Counted from the first letter of the stretch, positions 10,776 to 23,165 are shown. The stretch: DNA of 64,000 bases from Micropterix aruncella (GCA_944548615.1 OX155961.1:27500414-27564413), one strand, 5' to 3'. A program made the numbers and translations. The notes: generated by a model from the sequence alone, not told the origin.

Positions 10776-11371
10776 CAGGAAGGACTCTCGCGTCTCAGGC
10801 CTCACGTCTGGTAAATCGGTTTCCCCTGGGTGATTGCCTTGCGGTGTTACTGGGCGGTTTGCGCACCGTGCGGCGACAGCCATTTGGTACGTGTTCACTC
10901 TGACGAATTACTGAAATAGTCAGGAGACTATGGAAATATATTGTTTCTTAAGCAGCCGAGGTGGATGCTCACCTGTCGTCAACCACTCTTGAAATGACCA
11001 TAAGGCTACCTGATCCTGAATTAAGAGCCGGGAAAAAGATTTAAAGATTTCGCGCAAGCGATTTCGAACCCGTAACCAGTCGGAAGATTGGAGGTATCCA
11101 GATGGTTAATTCCAAAAGAAGACATCTTTTAAAAAAACTGGTAGCCAGGTGGCGAGCTGCCAGCTGGGTATCTTTCCAGGTTCCTCGCGGTATGGCGTCG
11201 GCCTCTGATGGGCATGTTGGTTTAGCTAGATGGTAGGTTTCTATTCGTCTCTAAGTCTTCTCCGCTCACCTCACAGGAGACAGAATAATAATAATATTCT
11301 GAATATAAGAATAATCCCTATCGTTACAACTTCCTGTGGTGACGTGTTTGCCCGTTGTAATTGACGCCTCT
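10776..11371 (-). repeat. R2 dispersed repeat, copy a (near full length)
   Basis: The reverse complement of the R2 consensus seen at 31830, 39107 and 61042. It ends at the characteristic 5' end, here CCCGTTGTAATTGAC. It contains the Y-G-GGTTACGGGTTCGA-like block (plus strand: TCGAACCCGTAACCAGTC at about 11066) and the CTCGCGGTATGGCGTCGGCC block. Only short spurious frames are present. Confidence 0.8.
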
Positions 11372-11379
11372 AAATGTGT

Positions 11380-12235
11380 AAGAGAAATAAAGCGAAGGGT
11401 GTGTGAAAAAAAATTGAGTGAATTCAATATGCTGGCGTTTGCTCTGGATTTGCCGGTCGAATGGTGAGTGCATAAAAATAACCTAGAAATATTAGGACTC
11501 GTAGAAATTAGATCAGTAGTTTAGGCCCTAGGTAGAAAAACAAAAACAATCAAAGTAGAGTAGGAGAATGTAAAAAATAACATTACAGAAACATACGATC
11601 ATCGCAATCGCAAAAACTTTTTTATCGCATTTCCTACATCTCAATACGATTATATCTGCTCTCCGTCGCGCCAGTTAACGGTAGCGGCGGAAAAATCAAC
11701 AGATGGATTCGGATAAGTATCTATCAGATAGTGAAGAGGCAGTTCAGGGGTTAAAATAATAATTTCCCGTGCGCGCACTCTACGTTTTATTGTTTAGGAT
11801 TTAATGTCAACAATCGTATTTTATTTTATTGAGGAAATTTACCGCGATTCATGTAATAATAATATTACTCATCATTAATAAATAGTGGGAAAACCTAACT
11901 GATTTTCGTAAGTTCTGTCTCATCCAGTTCTTTTGTGGTAGGTGGTAATAAATGAAGCATTTATTTAAAAGTCAATATTTAAAAAACGTAAAAAAAAATA
12001 TTATATTTACTTAGCTCTAGTCTTTGACATAAACTATTTATTTTTTTATTTTTTATTTATTTTACACATAACATGCGAAATTCATAAAATGGTCATACAA
12101 GTAATGGCGGGAAGTAAACGACGACCCACATTCACATGACCATGCGCAGCGCATGCCCAACTAGGCCGAGTATAGCCTGTATCTGGGCATATGATTTATT
12201 TTCAGACTTGGGTGGAGAAGCATAACTGACGTAAG
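11380..12235. other. Stretch without a recognised gene
   Basis: AT-rich with no repeat boundaries I can define and no supported gene. The 11640-11700 part is slightly more GC-rich. Confidence 0.4.
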
Positions 12236-12312
12236 ACACATACACTTATACACACACATATACATATACACATATATAAATATACATATACATACATACA
12301 CACATACACATA
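12236..12312. repeat. Compound (CA/TACA)n microsatellite
   Basis: Mixed ACACAT, TACATA and CACACA units over about 75 bp. Confidence 0.85.
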
Positions 12313-12639
12313 TGTGTTACATTATGGTTATTATCTTGTATCACATTTATGCAGGTATATTATTTCTAAGAGATGATTGCAGAAGATCATTCTTTGTCCT
12401 TGAACAACGTATATCGTCAAGAAGCCATTTTTTTATTTTTTTATTAAATAAAAAGGTACTTTAATTTTTTGCTCTTGTAGTTCTGTGTTGCTGGATTCGT
12501 GGTCGTTTATCTAGGGTTCGATGGAAAAACATGAGTGCCTGTTTCACAAACAGCTGGCGTATATCTAGCACCTTACTTTCTTGGAAAAGCATGTTAGGTT
12601 AAAATACTAAACTAAATGGGTATATAAAATACACAAGAC

Positions 12640-12950
12640 TCAGCGTACCTATAGAACTCGTCCAACTTATTCTACGCTGAAAGGTGCTCTACGGCTGTGC
12701 GATAGCTCCGCTACGACGCGCGTCATACAACCACGCGTAGCTCGTTGTAGTGGCGAGAGACGCGGCGTAACCCGAGCTGCGCTGCGGGCGGCGAGCTTGT
12801 TTAACGATTTTCAGTCCCTAGGGACGCGACGGGACGCGACCGACATAAAAATGAAACAGCGTCTGCTCGCCCGGGTGGCTCGCTAATACGGCAGACTTGT
12901 GAAATTCAGGACGATCTTGACTCTGATGGAATAGGATTGGTTTGAAGGTA
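12640..12950. other. GC-rich, CpG-rich island
   Basis: Strong shift to CpG-rich DNA with motifs such as CTACGACGCGCGTC and ACCACGCGTAGCTCG that partly pair, and a direct repeat GGGACGCGAC twice at about 12830. No open frame with a known domain. It is either an old GC-rich repeat or regulatory DNA. Confidence 0.35.
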
Positions 12951-13474
12951 CAGTAAAACCTCGATTTAACGAACTTGAAGCGGTTATTAGGAAATTCGTT
13001 ATACAAAACTTTATGTATTGGCTACGTAAAGTTGGATATTTTAACAAACTGCCACGTAGGTAAATGAATAAATACTATTGCAATGAAATTTTATATTTTT
13101 CTGAATCTAAATCAATCAAAAATATTTTGTTTTGTCTTTTTGATATATAAAAAGGTAAATCTATCTATTGCGATCAACCCGCATAACGTGAAATATTTCT
13201 CTATTATTTCCGTTTTTTTTTTGTAGCATTATATCTACGATTTTCATCGTTTTCGAATTTCGAATGTGGAGAATATCGATAAAATCGAACCAAAATGGCT
13301 TTGTGTTTTATAAAATTATACGCTCTTCTACCAATTATACAACTATATCAACACGTTGATGAATCCTCTAAAAGGTTGCATTTTTTTTAAACTTTAGTTT
13401 TTCAGTAAGTTTCCAGACGTAATTAATATCGGAACAAATGATGGAAGTAATGACATTTTTGTTGGTCTTTTTCT

Positions 13475-13596
13475 TTGTTTTAATTCTTTATTGTGACATT
13501 TCACAATGGGCGGGTTTATTGTCATACGACAATCTCTTAAAATCAACCCTACTATGGAGTGTTTATATAAAATTAAATGTTTGTGGGTGTCTTGAA
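13475..13596 (-). mobile_element. tRNA-derived SINE family S1, 3' fragment
   Basis: It matches the 3' half of the S1 copies at 27841-28121 and 40607-40888 in reverse orientation: the CACAATGGGCGGGTTTATTG block and a degraded tail. The tRNA-like 5' head is missing. Frames that cross it are artefacts. Confidence 0.7.
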
Positions 13597-14099
13597 ATTT
13601 TGCTGAAGTTTAGTGAAAAACAATAACATTCGATAAATTTTGACTCTCTTAAAACATTCTTAACCTCAATGACTTTGAGAGGAGTCATATTTGTGGCAAA
13701 TATTTTAAATATGTGAGAATATACTGTAATACCAGCAAAAGCAGTTTTATATTCCATTACTGGCACGCGCATATTTGTCATAGTATTTAGTAGTGCTTGA
13801 CATTAATTGTACTTTGGACTTGCATTTACTTTTCCGTACATATATTAGTTATATAATTCGTAATATTTCTGCAATGTTTGTTGTTTTTTTGTGACGAAGT
13901 GATGTTTTTTGGATTTCCATGTAGACCTTCAAACTCTCAATAAAAGCTTATCAAACTGACCTATAAAAATCCTCGAAAACGGAAAAGGTTACTTAACCAA
14001 ATGTATTTTAAACATTTAAAAGTCTACTGATTTTCATATTTCCGAACTGTTTTCGTTTCGAATCACGAAAATAAAAAAAAGAGAGGGAGAACGAAATTA

Positions 14100-14430
14100 A
14101 TACCTATTGGATTGGAGCGCGACTTTATTCAATTCTAAGTTGGCGTTTGTGTTTTCAATCAATGGCCGTCTCAGCTCAATTGAGCATCTGGAGTGGAATC
14201 TTTCCTCCCTTCTTTATCTTTCAATTAGCTGTGCTCGATACACTTTGCGGGGATCGGAGATTTTATCAATGGCGGGACTGTTGCAAATTGGATGCGAATT
14301 TTAAGGTTATTAAAGAAGGTCTCAGGATCGATAAGGAGGGAAGGGTCACCCATCAATGCAAGACTTTGTGTAGAAATCAAAGCGTATCTGATTTATCAAG
14401 CGTATTGTTTGCAATTCGTTGCCTATTTTG
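14100..14430. other. Non-repeat island with moderate GC
   Basis: Two overlapping plus-strand open frames (65 and 94 codons) occur, but neither resembles a known protein and the sequence has no splice or promoter pattern I trust. It abuts a piggyBac MITE at 14437. Listed as possible single-copy regulatory DNA. Confidence 0.3.
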
Positions 14431-14436
14431 ATGTAA

Positions 14437-14928
14437 CCCTTCAGCTACGTAACGACCAAATTTAGTTACACATCAGAACACCATTGACTACGTAACGACC
14501 AATATTGGCGGCTTGCTCCCAGAGCGCACAGTAATAATATTTTCTGATTCGAACGCATCCTAAAATCCATACCAAATATCTCATTATTACCATAGAAACA
14601 TACCTTTGATAGAGATACCTCACGATAGTATTTACAATTTCTAAATAGGGTTCCGTATTTTCCGTAAGACAAGTACAAGTTAGAAACGCCGAGTATTTTT
14701 CACTTTTTCGAAATACTCATATTTATTCATAATTATCTAATTGTTTTACAAAATGAAATTTCAATATTCTATATACGAAATTTTAATGCGATTATTGCAC
14801 AGTTATTGTTTTAATGCTTGCTATAGTATTTCCATAGTTATAGTACTTTTTGTCGAGCGCGGCGATATTGCAAGAAATTCCAATAAATTGCCTCGGTCTG
14901 CCATGAAATTATGCCGCTAATCTAAGGG
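14437..14928 (+). mobile_element. piggyBac-type MITE, family PB-M, copy 1
   Basis: The right end reads AAGGG followed by TTAA (14929-14932). The left end reads CCCTTCAGC after GTAA (14433-14436, one change from TTAA). Subterminal direct repeats CTACGTAACGACCAA occur twice near the left end. The interior shares a TCATATTTATTCATAATTA block with copies at 46178-46849 (inverted) and 53430-53735. No coding capacity. It is non-autonomous and was presumably moved by a piggyBac transposase. Confidence 0.8.
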
Positions 14929-15229
14929 TTAACTTAATTGTATTTTTACATAAGTGAGTACAAAATATGGCATATTCATCAAATCTAATGTGACTGGCTA
15001 CAATATGTATAAAATATTGGTGTAAGTGCAAGCAAGCGCGCGATATGTTAAATCTCTCGACTGTAGATTGGAATATACCCCAGTGTGCTATTTTTAATTG
15101 AGATTCAACCATTTTTGATTAATAGAATACTGCTAACATGTTTTAGCACTGTCCGGCGAAACAAATAGCAAATATTTGGCCTTCAATATAAAAATTATCT
15201 AAAACCGCGATTTCTGCATCTCAAATTCT

Positions 15230-15370
15230 ATGGCTTCGAAGGGGGAGTGAATGGGTGGTAAGGTGAACGCTCACATGTGGCAAGACAGCTGTCCTAAACC
15301 TACCACAGCCGGTTCGTAAGTCCGGAATCCACTGCTCACCCCCCAGAAGTGTAAAAAAAATTGTATTATG
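15230..15370. other. Short unassigned segment inside or beside a LINE relic
   Basis: Moderately GC-rich sequence with short inverted bits (TAAGGTGAACGCTCAC, then CTACCACAGCCGG) that interrupts or follows the ORF1-like relic. It may be a small inserted repeat; no boundaries are certain. Confidence 0.3.
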
Positions 15371-15374
15371 ATGG

Positions 15375-15745
15375 GCCCGACTTCGGTCGGTGAATTCCAT
15401 GGCAGCTCCGTTTGTATTTTATTTATTGCCGGTCGACGATGTTGACACGAGGCGTGACGCGAGTTGCGAATTCGATGTCCTCTCGATGTACCGGCGTTTC
15501 AGATGCTTTCGCGACATCCAGTATCAATCCAAAGAGGTCTTCTTCATTCTGCCTTTGAAAGACCGCCACAATCTCAACATTATCTTCTCGGCATTTATGT
15601 TCTCTTATGTCGATTCGATTTTGCAAGGAACTAACTGTTTACAAGAGCAGTGACGGATTCCTCGAGTATCCTGACTTTGCTGATTTTATCGTCATACTGA
15701 CGTTAGCTTTGATGTCATCCACTCCTTTGTTACAAAATTCGAAGG
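15375..15745 (-). pseudogene. LINE ORF1-like relic (FP25K-like domain)
   Basis: The minus-strand frame 15423-15626 contains REDNVEIVAVFQRQNE, then LFGLILDVAKASETPVH, then REDIEFATRV. This is the 'NVEI.G.P..E ... I..IA..LG... DI....R' pattern of ORF1 proteins of insect LINEs that resemble the baculovirus FP25K nucleic-acid-binding domain. Just upstream, across frameshifts, the sequence encodes a heptad-like stretch around KVRILEESVTALVNS, consistent with the coiled coil usual before this domain. It is short, broken and inactive. No RT relic of the same element is adjacent. Confidence 0.55.
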
Positions 15746-16179
15746 ACATTTTCAGCACAAGAAATTCCCTCTTAAATTCTCAAATATCTTGACGATTTGT
15801 ATGCAGGCATTATATTTCCTTATGTATGGTCGTTAAGCTTGGCAGAATCGTGGTTAGGGTAGCTAGGGTTATATAGCAGGCGCATCAGGTGTGTATGTGA
15901 TCGCTTGGGTCGGGCTAGATGGTGTATTGTTCGCGCATTGTAGATTTATCAGATTATTACGGCGTTGCTTAGTTGGCCCGGTATACTCATATTTACCTAT
16001 GCCCTTATAGTGAAAATGATATTTAAACTTGCACAAGAAGCATAATAAACTACTTTCCTTGGAAGATGTGTAAATATGATAGATTCACACCGACTGGATT
16101 TATATATATTTGTAGTGTCTCTGGCGTGTTGAAAATTGATGACATTGTTATTTATTCATTAAATTTTATAATGATTATC

Positions 16180-16327
16180 CTCTATCGGTCTGTAACTATA
16201 CTAATTCAGCACTATAATAGAAAAATAAAAAAAACAAACAAAAATCTCTGATTGGCGGATTTCAACCTAGGTTCTTTATGCGCTTCACAGTTCGATACGC
16301 TTATTGACTAGGCTACTGCCTGCTGAA
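16180..16327 (-). mobile_element. tRNA-derived SINE head (family S2), degenerate
   Basis: Read on minus: AGCAGGCAGTAGCCTAGTCA (box A-like TAGCCTAGT), about 40 bases later CTAGGTTGAAATCC (box B-like, normally GGTTCGAATCC), then an AAAC/TTTT-rich end. Spacing and order fit an RNA polymerase III internal promoter. Changes in box B make it unlikely to be an active tRNA gene. Confidence 0.5.
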
Positions 16328-16739
16328 CGCATTGTGACGTATTTCATTACATAATGTAGATAATATAATCACAAAACAACGTTCTCAAATAACATGTAAT
16401 GAAGATGTATAATTCTTAGCACAAGGATCAAATTTACGTTCACACGTTAAAGTGACAATTTTTGATTCCTAGTATAGATCAAACTTATATTCAAACGGTA
16501 AAAAAATGCAGTAATTAGTCTGTCTCCAATATCGCTCGTAATTCACACGTTTGACGCACATAAAACGTTCAATGTTTGGATATTTTTAATTTATCTTCAA
16601 ATACTTGCTTCGAAGAAATTAAAAATACTATAAACAGCCTTCGCGTTTGATTGGTATTTCTTCGTCCGTTAGGTACCTACGTAGGCTTTCGTAATGGTCG
16701 CTAGACTATAACAATGCTTTCTAACCAGTATATCTTCTA

Positions 16740-17125
16740 TAAAAGTTCATATGTATATTAACATTATAAATACTTTGTGATGTATATTATATATATTTAT
16801 ATTAACTATACTTTCACATTTTATTATTACCTTATCGTATTATTTATACTAATTTATTATTTGTATGTTAATTAATTTATTATTTGTATGTTATATAACA
16901 TCATATATCTTAAATACATCTACATAACTCATAATGTGACTACCCTATCCCTTTCCCCTTACTTAAACCTGCATTTTTTTCATAGCTCATTGCACTGTAA
17001 CAAAAGATTTAGTTTAATTGTGAAAACTTTTAATTGGCCTTAGATTTGTATAATATGTGTTAGCATTAAGTATAAAACGCTGTAAGTTTTCCGAAAAATA
17101 AAAATAAAAAAATAAATAAATAAAA
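16740..17125 (+). mobile_element. Probable LINE 3' UTR with A-rich tandem tail
   Basis: AT-rich sequence with a duplicated TTTATTATTTGTATGTTA (about 16853-16895) ends in AAATAAAAATAAAAAAATAA units at 17095-17125. This is the form of a non-LTR 3' end. No coding relic is recognised upstream. Confidence 0.4.
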
Positions 17126-17193
17126 GCGTAGTTTACGACTATATTGCATAGTCAAAGTCGACTATAGGCGATTACCAAATTGAGGAATTATAA

Positions 17194-17248
17194 GCGACTT
17201 GCCAAATTGGATGTTCTGCATTGTAGAACATTCAATTTGATATGTCGC
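17194..17248. repeat. 55-nt imperfect hairpin
   Basis: Arms of 24 bases (GCGACTTGCCAAATTGGATG... and ...CATTCAATTTGATATGTCGC) separated by a 7-base loop, with a few mismatches. The fold resembles a short pre-miRNA-like or MITE-derived hairpin. A related phrase GCGATTACCAAATTG lies just upstream at 17168. Confidence 0.7.
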
Positions 17249-17565
17249 CTCTCTGTTCACTTTTAACTTTTATTAAAACTGTTTAAATATTCATATTGTG
17301 TTTCCCTACTCCCTGTATATACAACGAGGTACACACGGACAAGCAATAATAGGGCTCTGGCAAGGACCAAGGATTTAATTAAATCGTCTACGCTAGTCAA
17401 CCATTAACAGCCAGAACCAGTATACCTATAATCGGATACTAGTTCTATAATAGTGTATACCCACGATTCTGATAATATCGCGGTATATGTTCGCATCACA
17501 TATATATTTTATTTCAATTAAATGGCGACCTCTATTGGTGACTATTTGAACCGCCGATGATGAGG

Positions 17566-17662
17566 CGATGAATAGAAAAAAATAATTAGGCGTCAGCAGG
17601 ATCTGAAACTCCCGTGCTGCGAGCTTAGTCCGCAAAACTAGCCAGTCCAACACTGCTGATTG
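17566..17662 (-). mobile_element. tRNA-derived SINE head (family S3), degenerate
   Basis: On minus: AGCAGTGTTGGACTGGCTAG, with a box A-like TGGACTGGCTAG, and about 35 bases later GGGAGTTTCAGATCC, a damaged box B. An A/T-rich stretch follows. The overall order is that of insect tRNA-derived SINE heads. Confidence 0.45.
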
Positions 17663-17814
17663 GAAAACTGGTAGGATGTTTCCTTATATTAGATATTGTC
17701 GTTACGTCACCGTGACGATATCGTGACGACTATTGCACTCTAGTTCATAACGTAAACAAGGTTGTTATGCACTTAAATTGTTTGCGAATCAATAGAGAAA
17801 CAAGTAACTATAAT

Positions 17815-18040
17815 AAAAGTAATAAAAAATACGACTGCTGTTACAAATAGGGAACTACTGTATTTATAATTATTTTATTACGGATTTTTACCAATTATTT
17901 GTGGCTTATGTATTTATCCATATAGATACATATATGTTTTCAGAATGTACTCATACAGGCCTTTCATTTGACACTACCTAAACATAATACATTTATACTA
18001 ATTTATTGACATTTGGCGATTTGGACATTTAGATAACTAT
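17815..18040 (+). repeat. Dispersed repeat family R4, copy 1
   Basis: It is matched in reverse complement by 45855-46075: ACGACTG near the start, ATTACGGATTTTT, TATTTATCCATATAGATA, and TTTCATTTGACACTA. Non-coding; class unknown. Confidence 0.65.
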
Positions 18041-18590
18041 TTACTTGATATCTGGACAGAGGAAAACTATGGCAGGAGAAACTATATTGCGGTTAAAGCG
18101 TTTAGAAGTTATGGTGAATTAAAAACCGGAAAAATTACATAAATGAACCCTAAACGCATTACACAACTTTGTTGTAGGGCAGTCATGTAAAAACACATAC
18201 TTACTCGTTACAAATGATGTTATTTGTTCCGCAGTGAATACGAACTTTCGGCTACAATTTGTATACAGTAGAATTAAAATCACTCACTATTAATTGACTT
18301 TTACAATTAAAAACTGAGAGCACAAAAACAGCTGTTATACGAGTTTCACAAATTTAACGAAATATAATTTAGGAAAGACCTTACAGTTTAACTTCTACGT
18401 GAGCTTCTGATTAATTTGTCAGTAGATACTATGCAATCAAGATTATACAGGTAAGAACGGGTGCGGGCAGGTCATTATCGATGACCACTAGTGAGGGTCG
18501 AGCATAATCCCAAAGACGCCAGTTCAAAATGCACTGATTATACCTAGTCTTAGTCTCTAAAGTAGTGAAGTATTTCTAGCCCTCTCGCCG
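18040..18590. other. Stretch without a recognised gene
   Basis: Ordinary AT-rich DNA; nothing I can name on either strand. Confidence 0.4.
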
Positions 18591-18800
18591 TTTCCGAATC
18601 TCCAGTGACGTCACGAAGCGGTGGCGGTCGGAATGACCGTTGTTTCTATTCCGGGCCTGGCGCTGCCAAATTCAAAATTGGCAAAGTGTCAGCGCCGCCG
18701 ACGGCCGCTAGATTTATTACTCTCACGGGGTCAAAAGGAGCCAGCTAGTTGCTTGCTATCCACCTTCGAACGGACAAGTTATCTAGCAGGTATTCATTCA
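18590..18800. promoter_or_regulatory. GC-rich island with a full CRE palindrome
   Basis: It contains GTGACGTCAC at about 18607 (the cAMP-response-element palindrome TGACGTCA), then a 9-bp inverted pair GGCGCTG / CAGCGCC around 18659-18693 and CpG-rich DNA. The same GTGACGTCAC palindrome occurs in the island at 51.6-52.0 kb. Regulatory function is inference from composition and motif. Confidence 0.35.
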
Positions 18801-18964
18801 TATACGTACATAAACGTATACCTACCTATACCTATAGGTATTGAAATACACTTATAGGTTTTAAAAAATAAAAGGAGGAGAACATAAACGAAGGCATTTT
18901 CAATAATCTGACCTCACCATTAAAATCCATCTTCCATTACCTAATAACATAAAATTACTACTTT

Positions 18965-19670
<706 letters not shown>

Positions 19671-19697
19671 ATAGTTTTGTGTATATATTCTTTTTAG

Positions 19698-20116
<419 letters not shown>

Positions 20117-20117
20117 A

Positions 20118-20185
20118 TTAGTAAAAGCTACTTAAAATGTAGCGAAGGAAATCCCACCTTGTATTGGGAAATGCTTATGTAAATA
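20118..20185 (+). repeat. Diverged copy of the palindrome arm
   Basis: AAAAGCTACTTAAAATGTAG, CGAAGGAAATCCC and GGGAAATGCTTATG align with the left arm (AAAAGCCACTTACATCGTGA, CGAAGGATTCCC, GGGAATGCTTTAGG). Again it directly follows a (TA)n array, so (TA)n plus this unit behaves as one repeat. Confidence 0.75.
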
Positions 20186-20299
20186 AACTATTGATCACTT
20201 TGGCAAAGCCGTTTTCCAAATGAAATTGACATTACGAAATAATTCAAATTTCGAATGCTACCAACATTTAAAATATGATACAATTGGCTGAGTTTGTTA

Positions 20300-20740
20300 T
20301 CAACGAGCCATATTTTTCTCCATAGTTGGAGAAAAATATACGTTAATCGTCTCAAGGGGGTGCAAAGTGGATATTTGGGTCATCTCGTTTATTTTTGCAC
20401 GTTTACAATACTTTCCCTCCTGGTCGCTTGGTGGTCCGATTATGTAAAACAAACGGAGACGTAGGCGTCTGTCTCGAGAATGGGGCCCATATTCCACGGT
20501 TTGAGAGACTACCCGCTCTGATAATGTTGCCGATGATATACGGCGGTGGGTAGGAAGACCCAACGCAACGCACTCGCATTTTCAATTTGCTTGACTCGAC
20601 GCGGTGGCGCAAAAAAAAACCGCATACATCACACTTCTCGCTCGGGATTTATAGCAGGAGGAGATGGCGATAAATTTTCGACGCACAATTTGACGTGTGA
20701 CACAGCGAGAGACGATTTTCGGGACGCCCATTATTTTTAT
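20300..20740. other. Non-repeat island with a perfect 12-bp hairpin
   Basis: Moderately GC-rich with no TE match. It holds a perfect hairpin at 20310-20339 (ATATTTTTCTCC, loop ATAGTT, complement). Several overlapping short frames on both strands are without domain resemblance. Possible conserved non-coding DNA. Confidence 0.35.
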
Positions 20741-21175
20741 CCTAAAATAAGTGTTTCTATCCTAATAGAAGGGTTTGTAATTTCCGCCTACACTGAGAAA
20801 AATATTGGAATCAAGCAATTGTGCCTCAACATACCGCCTACACTGAGAAATGCTGGTCTGTTGCTGCTGAAAGTTGCACGGTGAACTAACTGCTGCTGGG
20901 TTAACAATTAGACTATTGAAGTTCAAAAGGGATTACTAAAAGCCCAAAGCCTTAAAATAAGCAACCTACCTAATTTTAAACTATCAAATATCCCATTTTA
21001 ATTAGGCAACTTATCATCGCTAAATCTAATTTAAAAACCTAAACTCCTAAAAGTAAATTTATTCAATTTATTTAACGCTATATACATAGAGTAAACACAA
21101 TCTAACGTAAGCAAGCTCTGGACATCCTACATATAATTTTATTATATACTTAAGTTAAATCTAAAGTAATACAAT

Positions 21176-22078
21176 GGGGCCGATTGCGTTTCTTGGTGAA
21201 CTAAATCTAAAATTAGTCTGTGAGAATGGCCACCCTTCACTAGACTCCAATTGCTTGCGAGCGAAGGGTGGTTCTCAGCATGAAAGTTGCTCCGTAAATG
21301 AGAGTCGTAGATGTCCGTGTAGAAGAGTTTATTGAGAAGATTGAAGAGAAGTGAGTCGAAGTCGCCAGTTCTTAACGCCTTGAGTTGTGTACGCCGTTGT
21401 GTTGTAGTGTGGGCGCGAGGTGAAGCCGTGGCGGTGCGTGTGTAGTCGAGGAGTGAAGTGTGCAGCCGAGATATCTGTCCACTAAGGGGACGATGTGTAG
21501 AGCGCGGTAACTGTCTGCCGAAGTAATGATGTAGCACGTGGCAACTGTCTGCCAAAGGAATGATGTAGCAGTGTGTAGGTGTACTTGACCACCAAAGGAA
21601 TGATGCCGATCGAATGCAATGTACTGCGTTTTATAGGGTGATCGGTGATGCAATAGCTACGAGTGGGGCGACGCATGTGTCGCTAACCTGGGCAATATTT
21701 GCCAAATTTAGCTGGAAATTAACTGCAGCTGCTCGTGCACGTTTGAGCGAGTCTGCAGTTTTCTGTTCTGTGAAATTGACTTTTTTGTTGTGGGTATGTA
21801 GGGCCGTAGGCTCCTACAAGTCCAAGCGAACGAGACAGAGCAATACGTTAGAGCGGAATATGAAACGAACGATCGTCGATAAATACTACCTGTTGAACTT
21901 ATACTCGTCAGAATAAATTCGAGCATATTTCGTGCGCTGTAAGATTTGACCTTGGCGCGCAGTTTAAATGCGAACAAGTGACAACCGGTTTTCTCACACT
22001 CCACTCTAGCGTATTGCCCTGTCTCGTTCACACGGACTAATTAACGATTTTAGTTCATGAAGAAACGCAATCGAGCCC
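21176..22078 (+). mobile_element. GGGC-ended MITE (family M1), copy 1, split by a solo LTR
   Basis: The left end is GGGGCCGATTGCGTTTCTT and the right end AGAAACGCAATCGAGCCC, an inverted pair shared with copies at 22374 and 30259. The interior after the LTR carries AACGAGACAGAGCAATACGT and the GAACGATCG block seen in the other copies. Removing the 600-bp LTR and one AGTC leaves about 299 bp, close to the 272-bp copy 3. A left-side AAT precedes the element; the matching right-side AAT is not visible. Confidence 0.8.
21219..21818 (-). mobile_element. Solo LTR, gypsy type, copy 1 (nested in M1)
   Basis: On minus it begins TGTAGGAGCC and ends TTCTCACA (TG...CA). It is flanked by a 4-bp target duplication AGTC (21215-21218 and 21819-21822). 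It has a TATAAAA box (plus TTTTATA at 21629) and, downstream, an AATAAA signal (plus TTTATT at 21328), as an LTR should. Length is 600 bp. The terminal phrase GAGTCTAGTGAAGGGTGG is shared with the solo LTR at 26900-27500. A 4-bp duplication is usual for gypsy/Ty3 elements. No internal region remains, so it arose by LTR-LTR recombination. Open frames across it are artefacts. Confidence 0.85.
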
Positions 22079-22373
22079 GGTATGTACGTAATATTTTGTG
22101 ATAAGCCGTTATTACTTATAGACAGTTATATCTAAATATGAATGCAATCTAAGTAATGGCCTATTTATATATTTTTTTGTAATTCTATATCTAAATCTAA
22201 GCAATCACCAATAATTATTTAAATCTAAGTAATTGCGAAAAAACAGCTGTACCATTGGTACAAATAAAATTATATGATGATACATCGAGTGTGTAATGAA
22301 TAATATTATAATTTTGCAGATGAAAATAATAGTAGATATAGATTTACGTTATAGTTTCGCATTGGGCCCGATT

Positions 22374-22777
22374 GCGTTTCTCTATGAACTAAAATTGGAA
22401 CATAACCGAAAGAGATAGAGCGAAATATGAAATGAACGATCGTCGATTTTCCCATACCAAAACTACTTGTCGAACATATAGCCATCCGAATATACCTATA
22501 AAGGTTTGAACACATTTCGAGCAGTCTTCAATTCAGCTGATTTATTTTTGGTGGGTAGTTTTAAAGCGGATAAGTGACAATCGTTCATTTCACATTCTGC
22601 TCTAACGTATTGCCTGTCTCGTTCACATGAACTAATTTGTTAGTGAATTTCTTCTGCGTTCACTTCACGGGAGATAAAACGATCAAATTTCGTTAAAACT
22701 TCCTGAGGTGACGGGTTCGCCCGTTGTAGTTGACAGCTCTAGTTTATGTTAGGTCACAAAGAAACGCAATCGAGCCC
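22374..22777 (+). mobile_element. GGGC-ended MITE (family M1), copy 2, carrying an R2 fragment
   Basis: The left end is GGGCCCGATTGCGTTTCT and the right end AGAAACGCAATCGAGCCC. Outside both ends is ATT (22371-22373, 22778-22780), a probable 3-bp target duplication. An R2 fragment (22655-22740) sits near the right end. Confidence 0.82.
22655..22740 (-). repeat. R2 dispersed repeat, copy b (5' end fragment)
   Basis: Reverse complement of the first ~85 bp of R2, ending in CGGGTTCGCCCGTTGTAGTTGAC. It lies within M1 copy 2. Confidence 0.8.
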
Positions 22778-22909
22778 ATTGCATTGTTTTGTTTCATTTT
22801 GCGCTGTTTGATTTTAAAGTCTACATAATATATATGTATGTATGTTATACTTATTTCCTATTTCCTCATACCTATTTCTTTAAGAAAATCACATTTCGCT
22901 ACTTCAACG

Positions 22910-23165
22910 GCGAAATAAATAAATGACAGTGACGTTTCTCGGCGGAAGCGGCGCCGGGCCTACCTTCCGCTTCTTAAGACTTATTATGCATACGCAAAAA
23001 GCCCCGACGGCGAATGTGACCCTGGGGAGTGCTTACTTATCAAAGCGGGTAGGAGCTACATTTTTATGCTCGCATGAAGCGACTAAGTGGAGGACTGCGC
23101 CACTTGTTATGCGAGACAATTCGCGCGTATGACCCTTGCATGCGGTTCCAAACGGAGAATAACAT
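22910..23165. other. CpG-rich non-repeat island
   Basis: GC-rich block (GGCGGAAGCGGCGCCGGG and following) with an open 69-codon plus frame lacking any recognisable domain. Candidate single-copy regulatory DNA. Confidence 0.35.

Noticed and set aside
20546..20884. 112-codon plus-strand frame
   Set aside because: No domain, and overlapped by minus-strand frames of similar length in a GC-rich island.
21142..21676. Minus-strand frames of 137, 93 and 64 codons rich in His, Ser and Thr
   Set aside because: They lie inside a solo LTR and a MITE and overlap in several frames; no domain.
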